Shown here: piece after piece, positions 1 through 13,085 of the stretch
Layout: each line of letters starts with the position of its first letter
Position numbering within the stretch: the stretch's first letter is position 1
Origin: Vanilla planifolia
Lineage: Eukaryota > Streptophyta > Magnoliopsida > Asparagales > Orchidaceae
Direction of reading: 5' to 3'
DNA length: 64,000 nucleotides
Assembly: GCA_023846275.1 (NCBI GenBank)
Contig: JAIUJO010000295.1
Span: forward strand, 496,001 to 560,000
Position numbers and translations under genes: made by a program
The notes under the pieces: model-generated
Told to the model about the DNA's origin: nothing
Databases searched by the model: none
The model's input: only the letters and a program-made list of their open reading frames with translations

Positions 1-2189
1 TACTCTACTATACTCTACTCTACTCTACTCAAGCCTACCCTCACCTAGCCTAGCCTCTACATGCCTAGCATAACCTAGCTCAACCTATTCTACTCTACTA
101 TATTATATTCTACTCTACTCTACTCTTCTCTACTCTACCCTTCTCTAGTCTACTCTACTCTACTCTAGCCCAGCCAATCCTAGCCTAGCTTTTCCTAACT
201 TAACTCCACTCTACTCTACCTTATCGTTGCCTAGCCTAACTTGGCCTGCCCAAACCTATCCTAACCTAGCCTAGCCTAACCAAGCTCTACTATACTCTAC
301 TTTACTATACTCTAATCTACTCTACTTTACTCAACTCTACTCTAACTTAGCCTAGCCTAGCCTTGCCTTACCAAACTTAACCTAACCTAGCTCTACTCTG
401 CTTTACTCTTCTCTGCTCTGCTTTATTCTGATATGCTCTACTCTATTCTACTCTTCTCTATGTTGCTCTACTTTGCTCTACTCTGGTTTACTTCACTGTA
501 GTCTACTTTAATTTAGCCTAACCTAGCTCTACTCTACTCTACTCTACTCTAATCTAGCCTAGCATAACTTAACTTTACTCTACTCTTCTTTACTATACTA
601 TGCTTTGCTCTACTCTGCTCCACTCTGTTCAGCTCTACTCTATTATGCTCATCTCTACTCTACTCTACTCTTCTCTACTTTGCTCTACTTTTCTTTACTC
701 TACTCTACTCTACTCTACTCTACTCTAACCTTGCCTAGCCTAGCCTAGCCTAACCTTACTCTAGACTACTCTACTCCACTCGAGAAAGGATAGCATAACC
801 TACCCTACCCCATCCAAGCCTAGCCTAGCCTAACCTAGCTCTACACTACTCTACTCTATTATACTCTACTATACTCTACTCTATTCTATTCTATTCTAGC
901 TTAGCCTACCCTAGCCTAGCTTAGCTTAGCCTAAACTAGCTTTACTCAACTCTTCTCTGCTCTGCTCTACTCTACTCTATTTTGCTCTACTCTACCCTAC
1001 TCATCTTTGCTCTTCTCTACTCTGCTCTACTCTGCTCTACAATGCTCTGTTCTACTCTACTCTACTCTAGCCTAGCCTAGCTCAACCTAGCCTAACTCTT
1101 CTCTATTCTACAACATAGTCTATCTAAGCCTTGCCTGACCTAGATCTATTCTACTCTACTCAACTATACTTTACAATACTCAACTCTACTCCACTCTACT
1201 ATTACTTAACCTAACCTAACTTAGCTCTACTCTACTCTGCTCCACTCTACATTGCTCTGCTCTTCTCTACTCTTCTCTACTTTTCTCTGCTCTACTCAGC
1301 TCCTCCCTTCTCTACCCTACTCTAACCTAGCAAAGCCTAACCTAGCTCGACTCTACTCTGCTCTACTCTACTCTAGCCTAGTTTAGCCTAACCTAACCTA
1401 TCCTACCTAAGCCTAGCCTAAGCTAGCTCTACTCTATTCGACTCTACTATACTCTAGTATACTCTACTCTACTCTACTCCAATTGAGCTTAAGTTAGCCT
1501 AGCTAAACCTAGCTCTACTCTACTCTACTCTACTCCAGCCTAGCCTAGCCTAACCTAACTCTCCTAGGCTCTACTTTTCTCAACTCAATTGTACTTTACT
1601 CTTCTTTAGCTTAGCCTAGCATAGCATTACCTAACCTAGCCTTATTCTACTCTACTCTACTTTATTCTAGCCTAGCCTAGCCTTGTGTAACCTAGCTTTA
1701 CTCTACTCTAGCCTTCTCTACTCTACTCTACTCTACTCTACTCTACTCTATTTTGCTCTACTCTATTCTTCTTTACTCTATTCTAACCTAGCCTAACCTA
1801 GCCTAGCCTTGTGTAACCTAGCCCTACTCTACTCTAGCCTGCTCTACTCGACTCTACTCTACTCTACTTTATTTTGCTCTACTCTATTCTTCTCTACTCT
1901 ATTTAGGTCTGCTCTACTCTACTCTATTATGCTCTGCTTTGATCTACTCTACTTTGCTTTGTTCTACTCTGCTCTACTCTACTCTACTCTACTTTACTCT
2001 ACTCTACTCTACTCTACTCTAACCTAGCCTAACTTGACATAGCCTAGCCTAACTTAGCCTTGCAAAGCCTAACCTACCACTACTCTTCTTTACTCTACTC
2101 AACTCTACTCAAATCTACTCTACTATACTCTACCCTACTCTTTTGTGCTCTATTCTATTATAGCCTAGCCTAGCCTAACCTAGATCTAC

Positions 2190-2375
2190 TCTACTCTACT
2201 TAGCTCCACTCAATATGACTCAACTTGACACCACTCCACTCGACTCCACTCCACTTGAATCCTCTCTAATCTACTCCACTCCACTCCAATCGACTCGACC
2301 TGACCAGACTCCACCTGACTGCACTCAACTACACTCCACTCCACTTCACTCCTCTCCACTCCACTATACTCTACT
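2190..2375 (+). repeat. Local ACTCC/ACTCG variant patch
   Basis: Within the CTCTA array the dominant monomer shifts for about 180 bp to CACTC/ACTCC with CGACT and TTGAC variants, then returns to CTCTA. This looks like a locally amplified monomer variant. The open frame crossing it (rich in Ser, Thr, Pro and Leu) is a by-product of the repeat. Confidence 0.6.
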
Positions 2376-5300
2376 CCACTTTAACAAGCTTAGCCTAGGC
2401 TAGCTTAGCATAACCTAACTCTACTATGCTCTTATATGCTCTGCTTTGCTTTACTCTGGTTTGCTTTACTCTACCCAACTCTACTATAGCCTAGTTTAGC
2501 CTAGCATAGCCTTGCTTAGCTTAACTTAACTCTACTTTATTTTACTCCACTCTACTCTACTATACTTTACTGTACTTTACTATATTCTGCCTAAGGCTAG
2601 CCTAGCCTAACCTTGCCCTACTCTTCTTTACTAGACTCAACTCTACTCTACTTTACTATACTCTATTCTACTCTACTTAGCATAGCTTAGCATAGCCTAA
2701 CCTAGCTCTACTTTTCTCTACTCTACTATACTCTTCACTACTTTACTCTAACTAAGCCTTGTTTACCCTAGCCTTGCCTTGCCTAACCTAGCTCTACCCT
2801 ACTCTGCTATACTCTTCTCTGCTCCACTCTGCTCTGCTCTTCTCTTGTCTACTCTACATTAGTCTACTATGCTCTACTGTACTCTAGCCCGACCTAGCCT
2901 AACCTAGCTTTACTCTACTCTACTTTAGCCTTATCTAGCCTAGCCTAGCCTAACTTAACCTAACTCTACTATACTATACTCTACTCTACTCAACTCTACT
3001 CCACTCTACTCTAACCCAGCCTAACCTAACCTAGCTTTACTATACTCTACTCTACTCGGCTTTGTTATTCTCTACTCTACTCTGCTCTACTCTGCTACAC
3101 TTTGCTCTGCTCTACTCATCTTTGTGCCACTCTACTCTGTCCTACTTTGCTAAGCTATGCTTTTCTCTACTATGGTCTACTCTGCTCTACTCTACTCTTC
3201 TCTACTCTTTTCTACTCTACTCTACTCTACTCTACCCTATTATTCTCAATGCTACTCTACTCTACTTTAACCTAGCCTAGCCTAGCCTAGCTTAGCCTAA
3301 CCTTACTCTAATCTACTCTACTCTACTCTACTCTTCTCAGCTCTACTATACTCTATTCTTCTTTGCTCTTCTCTACTCTTCTCTACCCTTCTTAGCATAG
3401 CCTAGCCCAGCTTAACCTAGCTCTACTTTACTCTACTCTACTATACTCTATTATACTCTTGTCTACTCTACTCTAGTCAACTCCACTCTACTCAACTCTA
3501 ACTAAGCCTAACCTAGCCTACCCTATCCTTTTCTACTCTACTCTACTCTACTCTAGCCTACCTAACTTAGCCTAACCTAGCTTTACTCTGCTCTTCTCTG
3601 CTCTGCTCTACTCTACTCTACTCTACTTTACTCTACTTTATTCTACTCTCCTTTTGCCTTGTTAAGCCTAGTCTATCCTTAACTCTGCTTTACTCTATTT
3701 TATTATGCTAAGCTAGCATCACCTAGCTTAGGCTAACCTTGCTATACTTTACTTTATTCTACTCTAATCTACTCTATTCTATTATACTCTACTCTACTAT
3801 ACTCTAACTTAGCCTAGTTAGCTCAACCTAACTTAGCTCTACTATACTTTACCCTACTCCATTCTACTCTACTCTTCTGTACTCTATTCTATTTTACTCT
3901 TGCTTAGCCTAGTTTAGCTAAGACTTGCTTAGCCTAACTTAGCTCTACTCTGCTTTACTTTGCTCCACACAACTTTGCTCTACACTGCTCTACTCTTTGT
4001 TATTGCACACTTGAATATCCTATCCTAACCAAGCTCTATTCTACTCAGCTCTACTCTACTCTAGCCTAGCCTAGTATAGCCTAGGTTAGCCTACGCTAGC
4101 CTAACCTAACCTTTCTCTACTCTACTCTACTAAACTCTACTATACTCTATTCTACTCTACTCTACTCTACTCTAGCCTATCATTCCCTAGCCTAGCATAG
4201 CCTAACCTAGCTCTACTCTAATGTATTGTATTATACTCTACTCTACTATACTCTTCTCCACTCCACTCTACTATACTCTACTTTACTCTACTCTACTCGA
4301 CTCTACCCTAACCTAGCCAAGCCTAACCTAGCACCACTCTACTCTACTCTACTTTACTCTACACTAGCCAAGCCTTGCCCTGCCTAAACTCACTCTACTC
4401 TACTCTACTTTACTCTACTCTATTTTACTACTCTACTCCAGCTTAGCCAAGCCTACCCTAACCTAACCTAGCCTAGCTTAGCCAAGCCTAATCGAACTCT
4501 ACTCTACTCTACTTTACTCCAACCTATCTTAGCCTAGCTTAACCTAACATAAATCTACTATAGCATAGTCTAGCTTAGCATAGCACTTCTTTACTTTGCT
4601 CTATAATGCTCTACTCTATTTTGGTCTAGTCTGATCTACTCAACTCTACTCTATTGTATCCTGCTCCATTGTACTCTACTCTAGCCTAACCTTACTATAC
4701 TTTACTCTACTCTACTCAACTCTACTCTACTCTAGCATAGCCTAACATAAACTAACCTAACTCTACACCACAATACTCTACTCTACTCTACTCTATTCTG
4801 CTCTAACCTAGCTCAAGCTAGCCTTGCCTAACCTAGCTCTACTTTACTCTACTCTAGCCTAACCTAATCTTGCCTACCCTTGCCTAACATAACTCTACTC
4901 TACTCTGTTATACTCAGCTCTACCATACGTTGCCCTACTTTGCTTTGCTCTACTCTACTATACTCTACCCTACTCTATGCTGCTCGGTTCTACTTTGCTC
5001 TACTCTGCTCTACTCTACTTTACTCTACTATGCTCTAATTTACTTTACTCTAATCTACTCTATTATTCTCTGCTCTAGTCCTATCCAAACCTAACCTAAC
5101 CTAGCCTAGCCTTACCTGGCTTTGCCAAACCAAGCTCTACTCAACTTCACTCTACTACACTGTATTATACTATACTCTACTATATTATACTCTACTCCAC
5201 TCTACTCTACTCTACTCTACTCTACTCTATGTTAACCTAGCCTAGCCTAGGCTTGCTTAGCCTAGCTTAGCCTAACTTAGCTCGACTCTACTCTGTTTGG

Positions 5301-8300
5301 CTCTACCCTCTTCTACTTTGCTCTATTCTATTCTACTCTGCTCTACTCTATTCTCCAATGCTCTTCTCTACTTTGTTATACTTTGCTCTACTTTACTCTG
5401 CTCTACTATACTCTACTCTACTCTTCTTTGCTCTACTCTAATCTACTCTACTGTACTCTAGCTTAGCCTAGCCTAGCCTAACCTAGATCTACTCTACTCT
5501 ACTACACTCTAAATTACTCTAGCCTAGCTTAGCCTAGCCTAGCCTAGCCTAGCCTAGCTTAGGAAAACCTTACTCTACTCTATTATACTCTACTCTACTG
5601 TACTACACTTTACTCTAGTCTACTCTACTGTACTCTACTTTATCCTAGCCAAGCCTTGCCTTGCCTAGCCTTAAGTAGCCTTGCTTAGCCTAACATTGCT
5701 CTACTCTAGTCTGCTCTACCCAACTCTACTTTGCTCTACTTTACTCTACTCTACTCTACTCAGTAATGCTAAGCTCTACTCTACTCTCTTTTATTATGCT
5801 CTACTCTACTCTTTTATACTTTAGTCTTTCCTAGCCTAATGTTTCTCTACTATACTCTACTCTATTCTACTCTACTCTTCTATACAATACTATTCTCTAG
5901 CTCTAGGTTACTTTGCTTTGTTCTACTCAACTCTACTTTGCTCTACTCTACTCTGCTCTGCTCTTCTCTTCTTTATTCTACTCTTCTCAGCTCTATTTTG
6001 CTCTGCTCTACTTACTCTACTTTGCTCTACTCGGTGCTACTCTACCCTACTATACTCTAGTCTAGCCTAACCTAACCAAGCTCTACTCTACTCTATTACA
6101 CTCTGCTCTACTCTACTCTACTGTACTCCACTCTACTATACTCAACTCTACTTTACTCTATCATTGCCTAACCTAGCTACCTTTGCCTAACCTAGCTTAG
6201 CCTATCCAAACCTAGTTCTACTTTACTCTACTCTACTCTACTTTACTTTACTCTACTCTGCTCTATGTTACTCTACTCTACTTTTCTCTACTCTGCTTTT
6301 CTATACTCTGCTTTGCTTTGCTCCACTCTGCTCAGCTCTACTCTGCTTTACTCTACTATACTCACCTCTATTGTACTCTAGCCTAGCCTAACATAGCTTT
6401 ACTCTACTATACTCTACTCTACTCAAATCTAATTTACTTTAATCTACTCTACACTACTCTTCTCTACTTTACTCTTCTCTAGGTAGCTTAGTCTAGCATA
6501 ACAAAACCTAGCACAACCTAGCTAGAAACTCTACTCTATTCTACTCTACCTACTCTATCAAACTCTACTAAACTCTAACCTAGCCTGGCCTAACTTACAC
6601 TAACCTAGCTTTACTTTACTCTACTCTAGCCTAGCATACCCTTGCTCTACTCTGCTCTACTCTGCTCACCACTACTCTAATGTCCTTTGCTTTGCTCTAC
6701 TCTACTCTGTTCTACTCTACTCTGTTCTACTCATCTTTGCTCTACTCTGCTTTGCTCTACTCTTCTTTACTCTACTATACTATACTTTACTCTGCTCTAC
6801 TCTACTCTACTCTAGCCTAGCCCAACTTAGCTCTACTCTACTCTATCCTAACCTATCCTATCCTGACCCTACTCTACTGTACTCTAGCCTAGCATAACCT
6901 AGCATTACCTAACCTAGCCTATCCTAACGTAGCTCTGCTCTACTCTACTCTACTCTGCTCTGTTCGGTTCTACTTTTCTCTTCTCTTTTTTGCTCTACTT
7001 TACACAGCTCAGCTCAGCTCTACTCTACTCTACTATACTTTTCTTTATTCTACTTTACTTTACTCTATTATACTATACTCTACTCTAGCCTAACCTTGCA
7101 TAGCCTAGCTTAGCTTAACCTAACCTAGCTCTACTTTACTTTGCTCTACTCTACTCTTCTCTTATCTAGCCTTACCTACCCTACCCTAGGTTAGCCAAGC
7201 CTAGCCTAACCTAGCTCTACTCTACTCTACTCTACTCTACTCAACTCTACTCATCTGTACTCTAATCTATGCTAACCTAACCTCGCCTAACGAAGCTCTA
7301 CTCCACTTTACTCTACTCTACTCTACTTTTTTGTACTCTACTCTAACCAAGCCTAGCCTAGCCTAGTCTAGCCTAACCTAGTCTAGCCTAACTTAGCTCT
7401 CTTATGCTTTGTTATGCTCTTTTATGCTCTACAATACTCTACTCTGCTTTGTTCTGATCTCCTCTGCTCTTTCCTACTCTACTCTTCTCTACTCTACTCT
7501 GGTCTACTCTACTCTCCTATACTCTACTGTACTCTTCTCTACTCTACACTATTATGCTTTAGCCTTGCTTAGCCTAACCTAGCCTAGCTTAGCCTGGCTT
7601 AGCCTAACCTTGCACTACTCTACTTTACTCTACTCTACTCTACTCTAACCTAGCATAACCTAGCCTAGCCTAACCTAGATCTAATTTACTCTACTCTACT
7701 CTACTCTAGCCTTATTTTTCTTTGGCTAGCCTAGTCTAACCTTGCTCTACTCTATTATACTCTACTTTACTCTACTCTACTCCACTTTAGCCTTGCCTAC
7801 CCTATCCTAGCCTAGCCTAACCTTGCCTAACTTAACTTAGCTCTACTCTACTTTATTTTACTCTACTCTGCTCTACTTCAATCTACTCTATTATAGTCTA
7901 CTCTACTTTAACCTAGCCTGGCCTAGCCTAACCTAACATAGTTCTACTCTACTCTTCTCAACTCTACTCTAGCCAAGCCTATCCAACCCTAGCCTAACCT
8001 AGCTCTACACTACTCTGCTCTACTATGCTCTCTTCTACTCTACATTTCTCTTCTCTGCTCCACTCTATTATGCTCCGCTCTACTCTATTCTACTCTTCTC
8101 TACTCTGCTCTACTCTACTCTACTCTACTATGCTCTGCTCTGCTATGCTCTACTCTATAGTACTCCACTCTAACCTATTTTTATCTACTCTAGCCTAGTT
8201 TACCCTTGCTTAGCCTAGCCAAACTTAGCTCTACTCTACTTTACTCTACTCTACACTACTCTAACTTTCTCTAGCATTGCCTAGCCTAGCCTAGCATAGC

Positions 8301-8813
8301 TTAGCCTAACCTTGCTTTACTCTACTCTACTCTACTATAATCTACTCTACTCTATTCTACTCTACTCTAACATAGAGTATCCTAGCCTAGCTCTACTCTA
8401 TTTTATTTTTACTCTACCCTATTCTACTCTACTTTACTCTACTCAAGCCTTACCTAGCCTAACTTAACTCTACTCTGCTCTTCTCTGTTATGCTCTACTC
8501 TACTCCCTTTTGGCTAAACTCTGCTTTGCTCTTTTCTACTCTACTCTTGTTTACCCTAATCTTCTCTATTATGCCCTTTCCTAGCCTACTTCAACCTAGC
8601 TTCTCTCTACTCTACTCTGCCTTGTTATACTCCACTCTACTCTGCTCTACTTTCTTTTCTCTACTCTACTATGATATGCTCTTATTAACTCTACTCTACT
8701 TTATTCTACTATGCTCGACTCTACTTTGTTCTACTCTACTATGCTCTGTTCTGCTCTACTCTGCTCTGCTCTGCCTTGCTTTGCGATGCTCTACTCGGCT
8801 CTACTTTTCTCTA

Positions 8814-8895
8814 CTCTCCTCTCCTCACCTCTCTTCTATACTCTCCTCTCCTCTCCTCTCCACTCCTCTCCTCTCCATTCCTCTCCTCTCCTCTG
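8814..8895 (+). repeat. Homogeneous CTCCT polypyrimidine tract
   Basis: About 80 bp of nearly pure C/T sequence made of CTCCT and CTCTC pentamers, with a CCTCACCTCTC interruption. It is a patch of a rarer monomer variant. A similar tract with the same interruption lies at 58969-59010 in the right arm. Pure purine/pyrimidine strand asymmetry of this kind can form triplex (H-DNA); that is a property of the class, not something shown here. Confidence 0.7.
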
Positions 8896-9556
8896 CTCTA
8901 CAATACTTTGCTCCACTCTACTTTACTCTATTCTACTCTAATCCATCATACTCTACTCTACTCTACTCTACTCTAGCTAGCCAATACAAATCTAGCTCTA
9001 TTCTACTCTACTCTACTCTACTCTATTATACTTTATGCTATTCTAGCCTTGTTCAACCTAGCCTACCCTAGCCTATTCTTGCATAACCTTGCTCTACTAT
9101 ACTATTCTCCACTCTACTATATTCTAGTCTAACCTAGCCCTAGCCTAGTCAAGCATAGCCTAACCTTGCTCTTCTCTAGTCTACTCTTCTTTGTTTTGCA
9201 CTACACTGCTTTGTTCTTCTCTAGCTTACTTTATTGTGCTCTACATTGCTCTACTCTGCTCTTCTATTCGACACTGCTCTACCTTGCTATCCTCTACTTT
9301 GCCCTCCTCTCCTCTACTCTACTCTACTCTGCTTCTGCTCTATTCTACTCTACTTTACTCTACTCTACTCTATTGTTGCTAGCCTAACCTTGCTTTACTC
9401 TACACTGCTCTCACCTAGCCTAACCTAGACTACCCTAGCCTATCCTAGGCTATCCTAGCCTAGGAAAACCTAACTCTACTTTACTATACTCTACTCTACT
9501 CTGCTATACTCCATGCTACTCTACTCCATCCTAACTTAGCCTATCATAGCCAAACC

Positions 9557-9829
9557 AAGCTCCATCCTTCTTCTTAAAGAATAGGGGCGTCGGTTTTGAT
9601 TTCTGTGGCACTCAGGCTATAGTAGAATTTGGCCTTGGTCTCAGGAAGTTTCGTTCCATCAAGGCAAGTTATGTTATATATTGATATATGAAGGTTACTT
9701 TATAGTCTAAGAAGGGGGCCATTTTTTTGGAATTGGAAACTGAGATAATTGGAGCGAATACGGGTCCCACGTGGAATCCCTTTATCTTTTCGTGCATCGA
9801 GCTATTTTTCTACAAGGCCCCCTTACACT
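9557..9829. mobile_element. Non-pentamer island with short inverted repeats (MITE-like, unclassified)
   Basis: The pentamer pattern stops for about 270 bp of ordinary mixed-composition sequence. Its right part, 9712-9824, is bounded by a perfect 9-bp inverted repeat, AAGGGGGCC at 9712-9720 and GGCCCCCTT at 9816-9824. That would suit a miniature inverted-repeat element of about 113 bp. The left part, 9557-9711, is unassigned. There is no open frame of useful length. No target-site duplication could be fixed against the repetitive flank. It could equally be a fragment of an older insertion captured in the array. Confidence 0.45.
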
Positions 9830-11231
9830 ACTCTACTCTAATCTAGCCCTAGCCTTACCTAGCCTTGCCCTAGCCTAACATAGCCTAGCCTAGCATAGCC
9901 TAGCCTAGCATAACCTAACTCTACTCTGCTCTGCATTGCTTTACTCTACTATGCTTTATACTCTAGCCAAGCCTAGGTTAGCCTAACCTAACCTTGCTCC
10001 ACTTTACTCCACTCTACTCTACTCTCCTTTAGCTTAGCCTAGCCTAGCCTGGTATAGCCTTGTCTCGCCTTGCTTAGACTAGCCTAGCTTAGCTCTACTC
10101 TATTCTGCTCTACCATAATCTACTCTACTCTCCTTTACTTTACACTACTCAACTCTGCTCCTCTTTGCTCTTCTCTGCTCTACTTTACTCTACTCTGCTC
10201 TAGCCTAGCTTACCAAGCCTAACCTAGCCTTGCCAAATCAAGCTTTACTCCACTCTACTCTATGCTACTCAACTCTACTCTACCTAGTCTTCTCTAGCTT
10301 AGCCTAGCTTTGCTAAGCCAAACCAAGCTCTACTCTACTCAACTCTACTCTACCCTATTATACTCTGCTCTACTCTACTCTACTCTACTCTAGCCTAGCC
10401 TAGGCTACCCTAGCTTAGCCTAACCTAACCTAGCTCTACTCTACTCTAATCTACTCAACTCTGATCTACTCTACTCTATTCTATTATACTCTAATTTAGC
10501 CTTGCCTAACCCAACCTAACAAGCTCTAGTCTACTCTACTCTACTCTATTCTTCTCAACTATACCCTAGCCTAGTCTAGCCTCGCATAGCCTAGCTTAAC
10601 TTAGCCCAACCTAACTCTACTTTTGTCTACTCTACTCTACTCTATTATGCTCTACTATGCTCTGCTCTACTCTATTATGATCTGCCTACTCTACTCTACT
10701 CTACCTTACTTTACTTTGCTTTTCTTTGCTCAACTCTACTCTACTCTACTCTATTGTACTCAAGCCTAGCCAAGCCAAACCTATCTCTACACAACTCTAC
10801 TCTACTTTACTCTTCTCTACTATACTCTATTATGCTCTACTCAACTCCACTCAACTCTACTCTTCTTCAACTCTACTCTTCTCTACTCTACTCTATTCTA
10901 TTCTATTCTACTGTACTCTACAAAACTTTAGCCTAGCTTAGCCTAACCTAGCATACCTTAGAAAAACTTGGCCTACCCTAGACTAACCAAGCTCTACATT
11001 ACTCTACTCAACTTTACTCTACACTACTCTAGCCCATTATAGCCAAACCAAGCTCTACTTTGCTCTACTCTACTCTACTCTGCTCTCATCTTCTTTGCTC
11101 TTCACTGCTCTACTCTGCTTGACTTTGCTCTACTTTTTATTACTCTACTCTACTCTTTTGCTTTGCTCTACTCTCTATGGTCTGCTCTCCTCTTTTCCAC
11201 TCGACTTTTGCTAGGCTCTACTCTACTCTAC
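9830..11231 (+). repeat. Pentanucleotide satellite array, left arm continued
   Basis: Same CTCTA and CCTAG block alternation and same plus polarity as the array before the 9557-9829 island. It ends abruptly at the TG of the LTR-like element. No gene or RNA is visible. Confidence 0.92.
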
Positions 11232-11633
11232 TGTTATACCTGGTAAAATATTATAGGTTTAATCTTCAATAATTCAATTGTGGCTTGGATGATTTCAGAT
11301 CGACAGTAGGATGAGCCAGGAGCTCAATTGGAGGCTATTGGAATTTCTGAAATTTTCTGAGGATTTTTCGGAGCACCGAGATTTTTTTTTAAAAACCAGA
11401 ATTTGGATTTTTTTTCTTTTACCGCGCGTGAACCAGACCGGAGCGGTTCAGCGAAGGCGAGGCGGTTCGCCGAGGTGCGTTTGCGCGTGCGTTTGGATAA
11501 GCCGCAGATAAGCGGATCGGACTGGCGAGATCAGCGGTGGAGATTAACCGGCTGATCGGGTGTTAAGCGGTGTTTTTGGAAGGTCAACCGGTGCTTAATG
11601 GGTCTTAACGGGTTATTACCGGTTTAAGCTGGG

Positions 11634-11640
11634 TATTTAA
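11634..11640 (+). promoter_or_regulatory. TATA-like box in LTR
   Basis: TATTTAA lies about 400 bp into the LTR-like element and about 214 bp upstream of a splice-donor-like site. Position and order fit a U3 promoter. Weak evidence on its own. Confidence 0.3.
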
Positions 11641-11843
11641 CCTGAACTGTTCGGCTGTTAGGGTTTCGAACGGCGGCTAGAGGCGAAGTGTTCGCGGCGA
11701 ACGGCGGTATTTTTCGGCAGCCTTCCAAGGGGCTTTTGGTAACCGGAGGTTCGCGGGACAGAGGCGAGCATTTTGGTACCGGTTTCGTTCGGCGAGGAGC
11801 TGCGGTTGATCGCGTGCGAGCTTCACCGTCGCCGGCGACGAGC

Positions 11844-11853
11844 AAAGGTAGGA
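11844..11853 (+). other. Splice-donor-like site in LTR leader
   Basis: AAAG followed by GTAGGA, preceded by CGGCGACGAG. The second LTR-like element carries a close counterpart (CGGCGACGATGGACAAAGGTGAG, split here as CGGCGACGA and CAAAGGTGAG) at 52771-52793, in the same order relative to its TATA box. Confidence 0.35.
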
Positions 11854-13085
11854 AATTCAGTTTTAAATTAGTTAATTAGTAGAAATTAAAAGCATGGAAT
11901 ATTTTGCTTAATGAACACAAGCATGTGGATGAAAAATCGGACTTAGTTGAATGCTAATCTGCGTCTTTTACAATTTTTGGATTTCTGGAAAATTTCCCAT
12001 TTCGCCGAAAAATTTAGTTAATGCTTAGGAACATGTTAGGGATTTGTATTATCAGTTTGCCATTGAATTAGTTAATTAATTGTTGGATTAATCTTACGGC
12101 AATGGCGTACGGGCGAACTCCTTCGGCGGAAATTTTAAATTAGTGGCATTATTGAAACATTAGGATAGTACGAACATCGAATTTTGTTTCTCCTTGTTCG
12201 CGTTCGCCGGAAATCAACGGAAGGAATTGGATTGGTCGGCGATTGCTTCAGTTAGGGTTCGCGGGCGTCGGACCGAGGAAGGAGAAGGGTTTAGATTAAT
12301 TACGAATTTATTTAAGTAATTAATGGTGTTTATATAATATTTATTAGTAATTATATTTATTTAAGCATCGACCGATTAACGGATTATTAAAGAATTTGGT
12401 TCGGCGGTGTCGCGGTTCAGCGTGAGGTTTCCGAACCGGCAGCGAAAACCGGTTCAGCGAGATTCGGTGCGGACGAACGGTGCGGAGGAAAATTTAATTC
12501 GGAAATTAATCCGAATTTTCGAAAAAAGGATATATGTGGAATTTAAATTTTATTCGAAAATTTATTCCGAATTTCGAAAAATGGATAAACGGCAGAACTT
12601 GATTTTGGAAATTAAAATTTCCTGAAGTGAGGAAGAGGAGATTTTTGAAAATCACGTAGCCAAGTTGAAATTAACTGTTGGAAATTACCCATAAATTCAA
12701 TGCAGCTGGATCAGTTGGAAGGAAGTGTGACACTTGGGTGTTACCAGAATAGTCAGAATTTTGGTACAATTTGTGTTGCTTGGATGGCAATGACATGGAT
12801 TGAGTCAGTTTACTCAGTGTTGGCATATTTCATGGATTGGCATACTGGACCGGACTAACATAGGCCCTGTATGATGTTTTAGGGTAGTTGTGGTAGGTAA
12901 CTGTGCGGTACAGACTTAACTTTCACAGTATACATGTGGACTGGTATGCGCCTTGTTGTATCTGGACACATGTTGCCGAATCTTGGAGTTAGAGCTGGCA
13001 ATGACTGTAGGGGCGTGGCTTCTATGGAAATTGTTGGGAGAGGACTTCTTGGGACGGTGGCTGAGTCGATCTCTTCTGGTCCACG

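Larger units (their letters stand above)
1..9556 (+). repeat. Pentanucleotide satellite array, left arm, CTCTA polarity
   Basis: The stretch is almost wholly degenerate 5-bp repeats. Long CTCTA blocks (variants CTTTA, CTATA, CTCTG, CTTCT) alternate with shorter CCTAG/CCTAA blocks roughly every 100-250 bp. The edge where a CCTAG block returns to CTCTA is nearly always some form of CCTAACCTAGCTCTACTC, which gives the array a direction. TAGGG/CCCTA runs, GGTTC arrays and AT islands, which mark the central domain, are absent. Small off-register patches occur, for example near 781-795 and 3988-4020. Open frames in here encode Leu-Tyr-Ser-Thr-Leu in any frame, because 5 and 3 are coprime, and are not genes. 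No promoter, RNA gene or conserved protein was seen. The array continues beyond the left edge of the window. Confidence 0.93.

Noticed and set aside
8490..9071. 193-residue open frame, and all other Leu-Tyr-Ser-Thr repeat frames
   Set aside because: They follow from the CTCTA repeat, occur in overlapping frames with the same peptide, and stop wherever a CTAG or CTAA block begins. No start context or domain.
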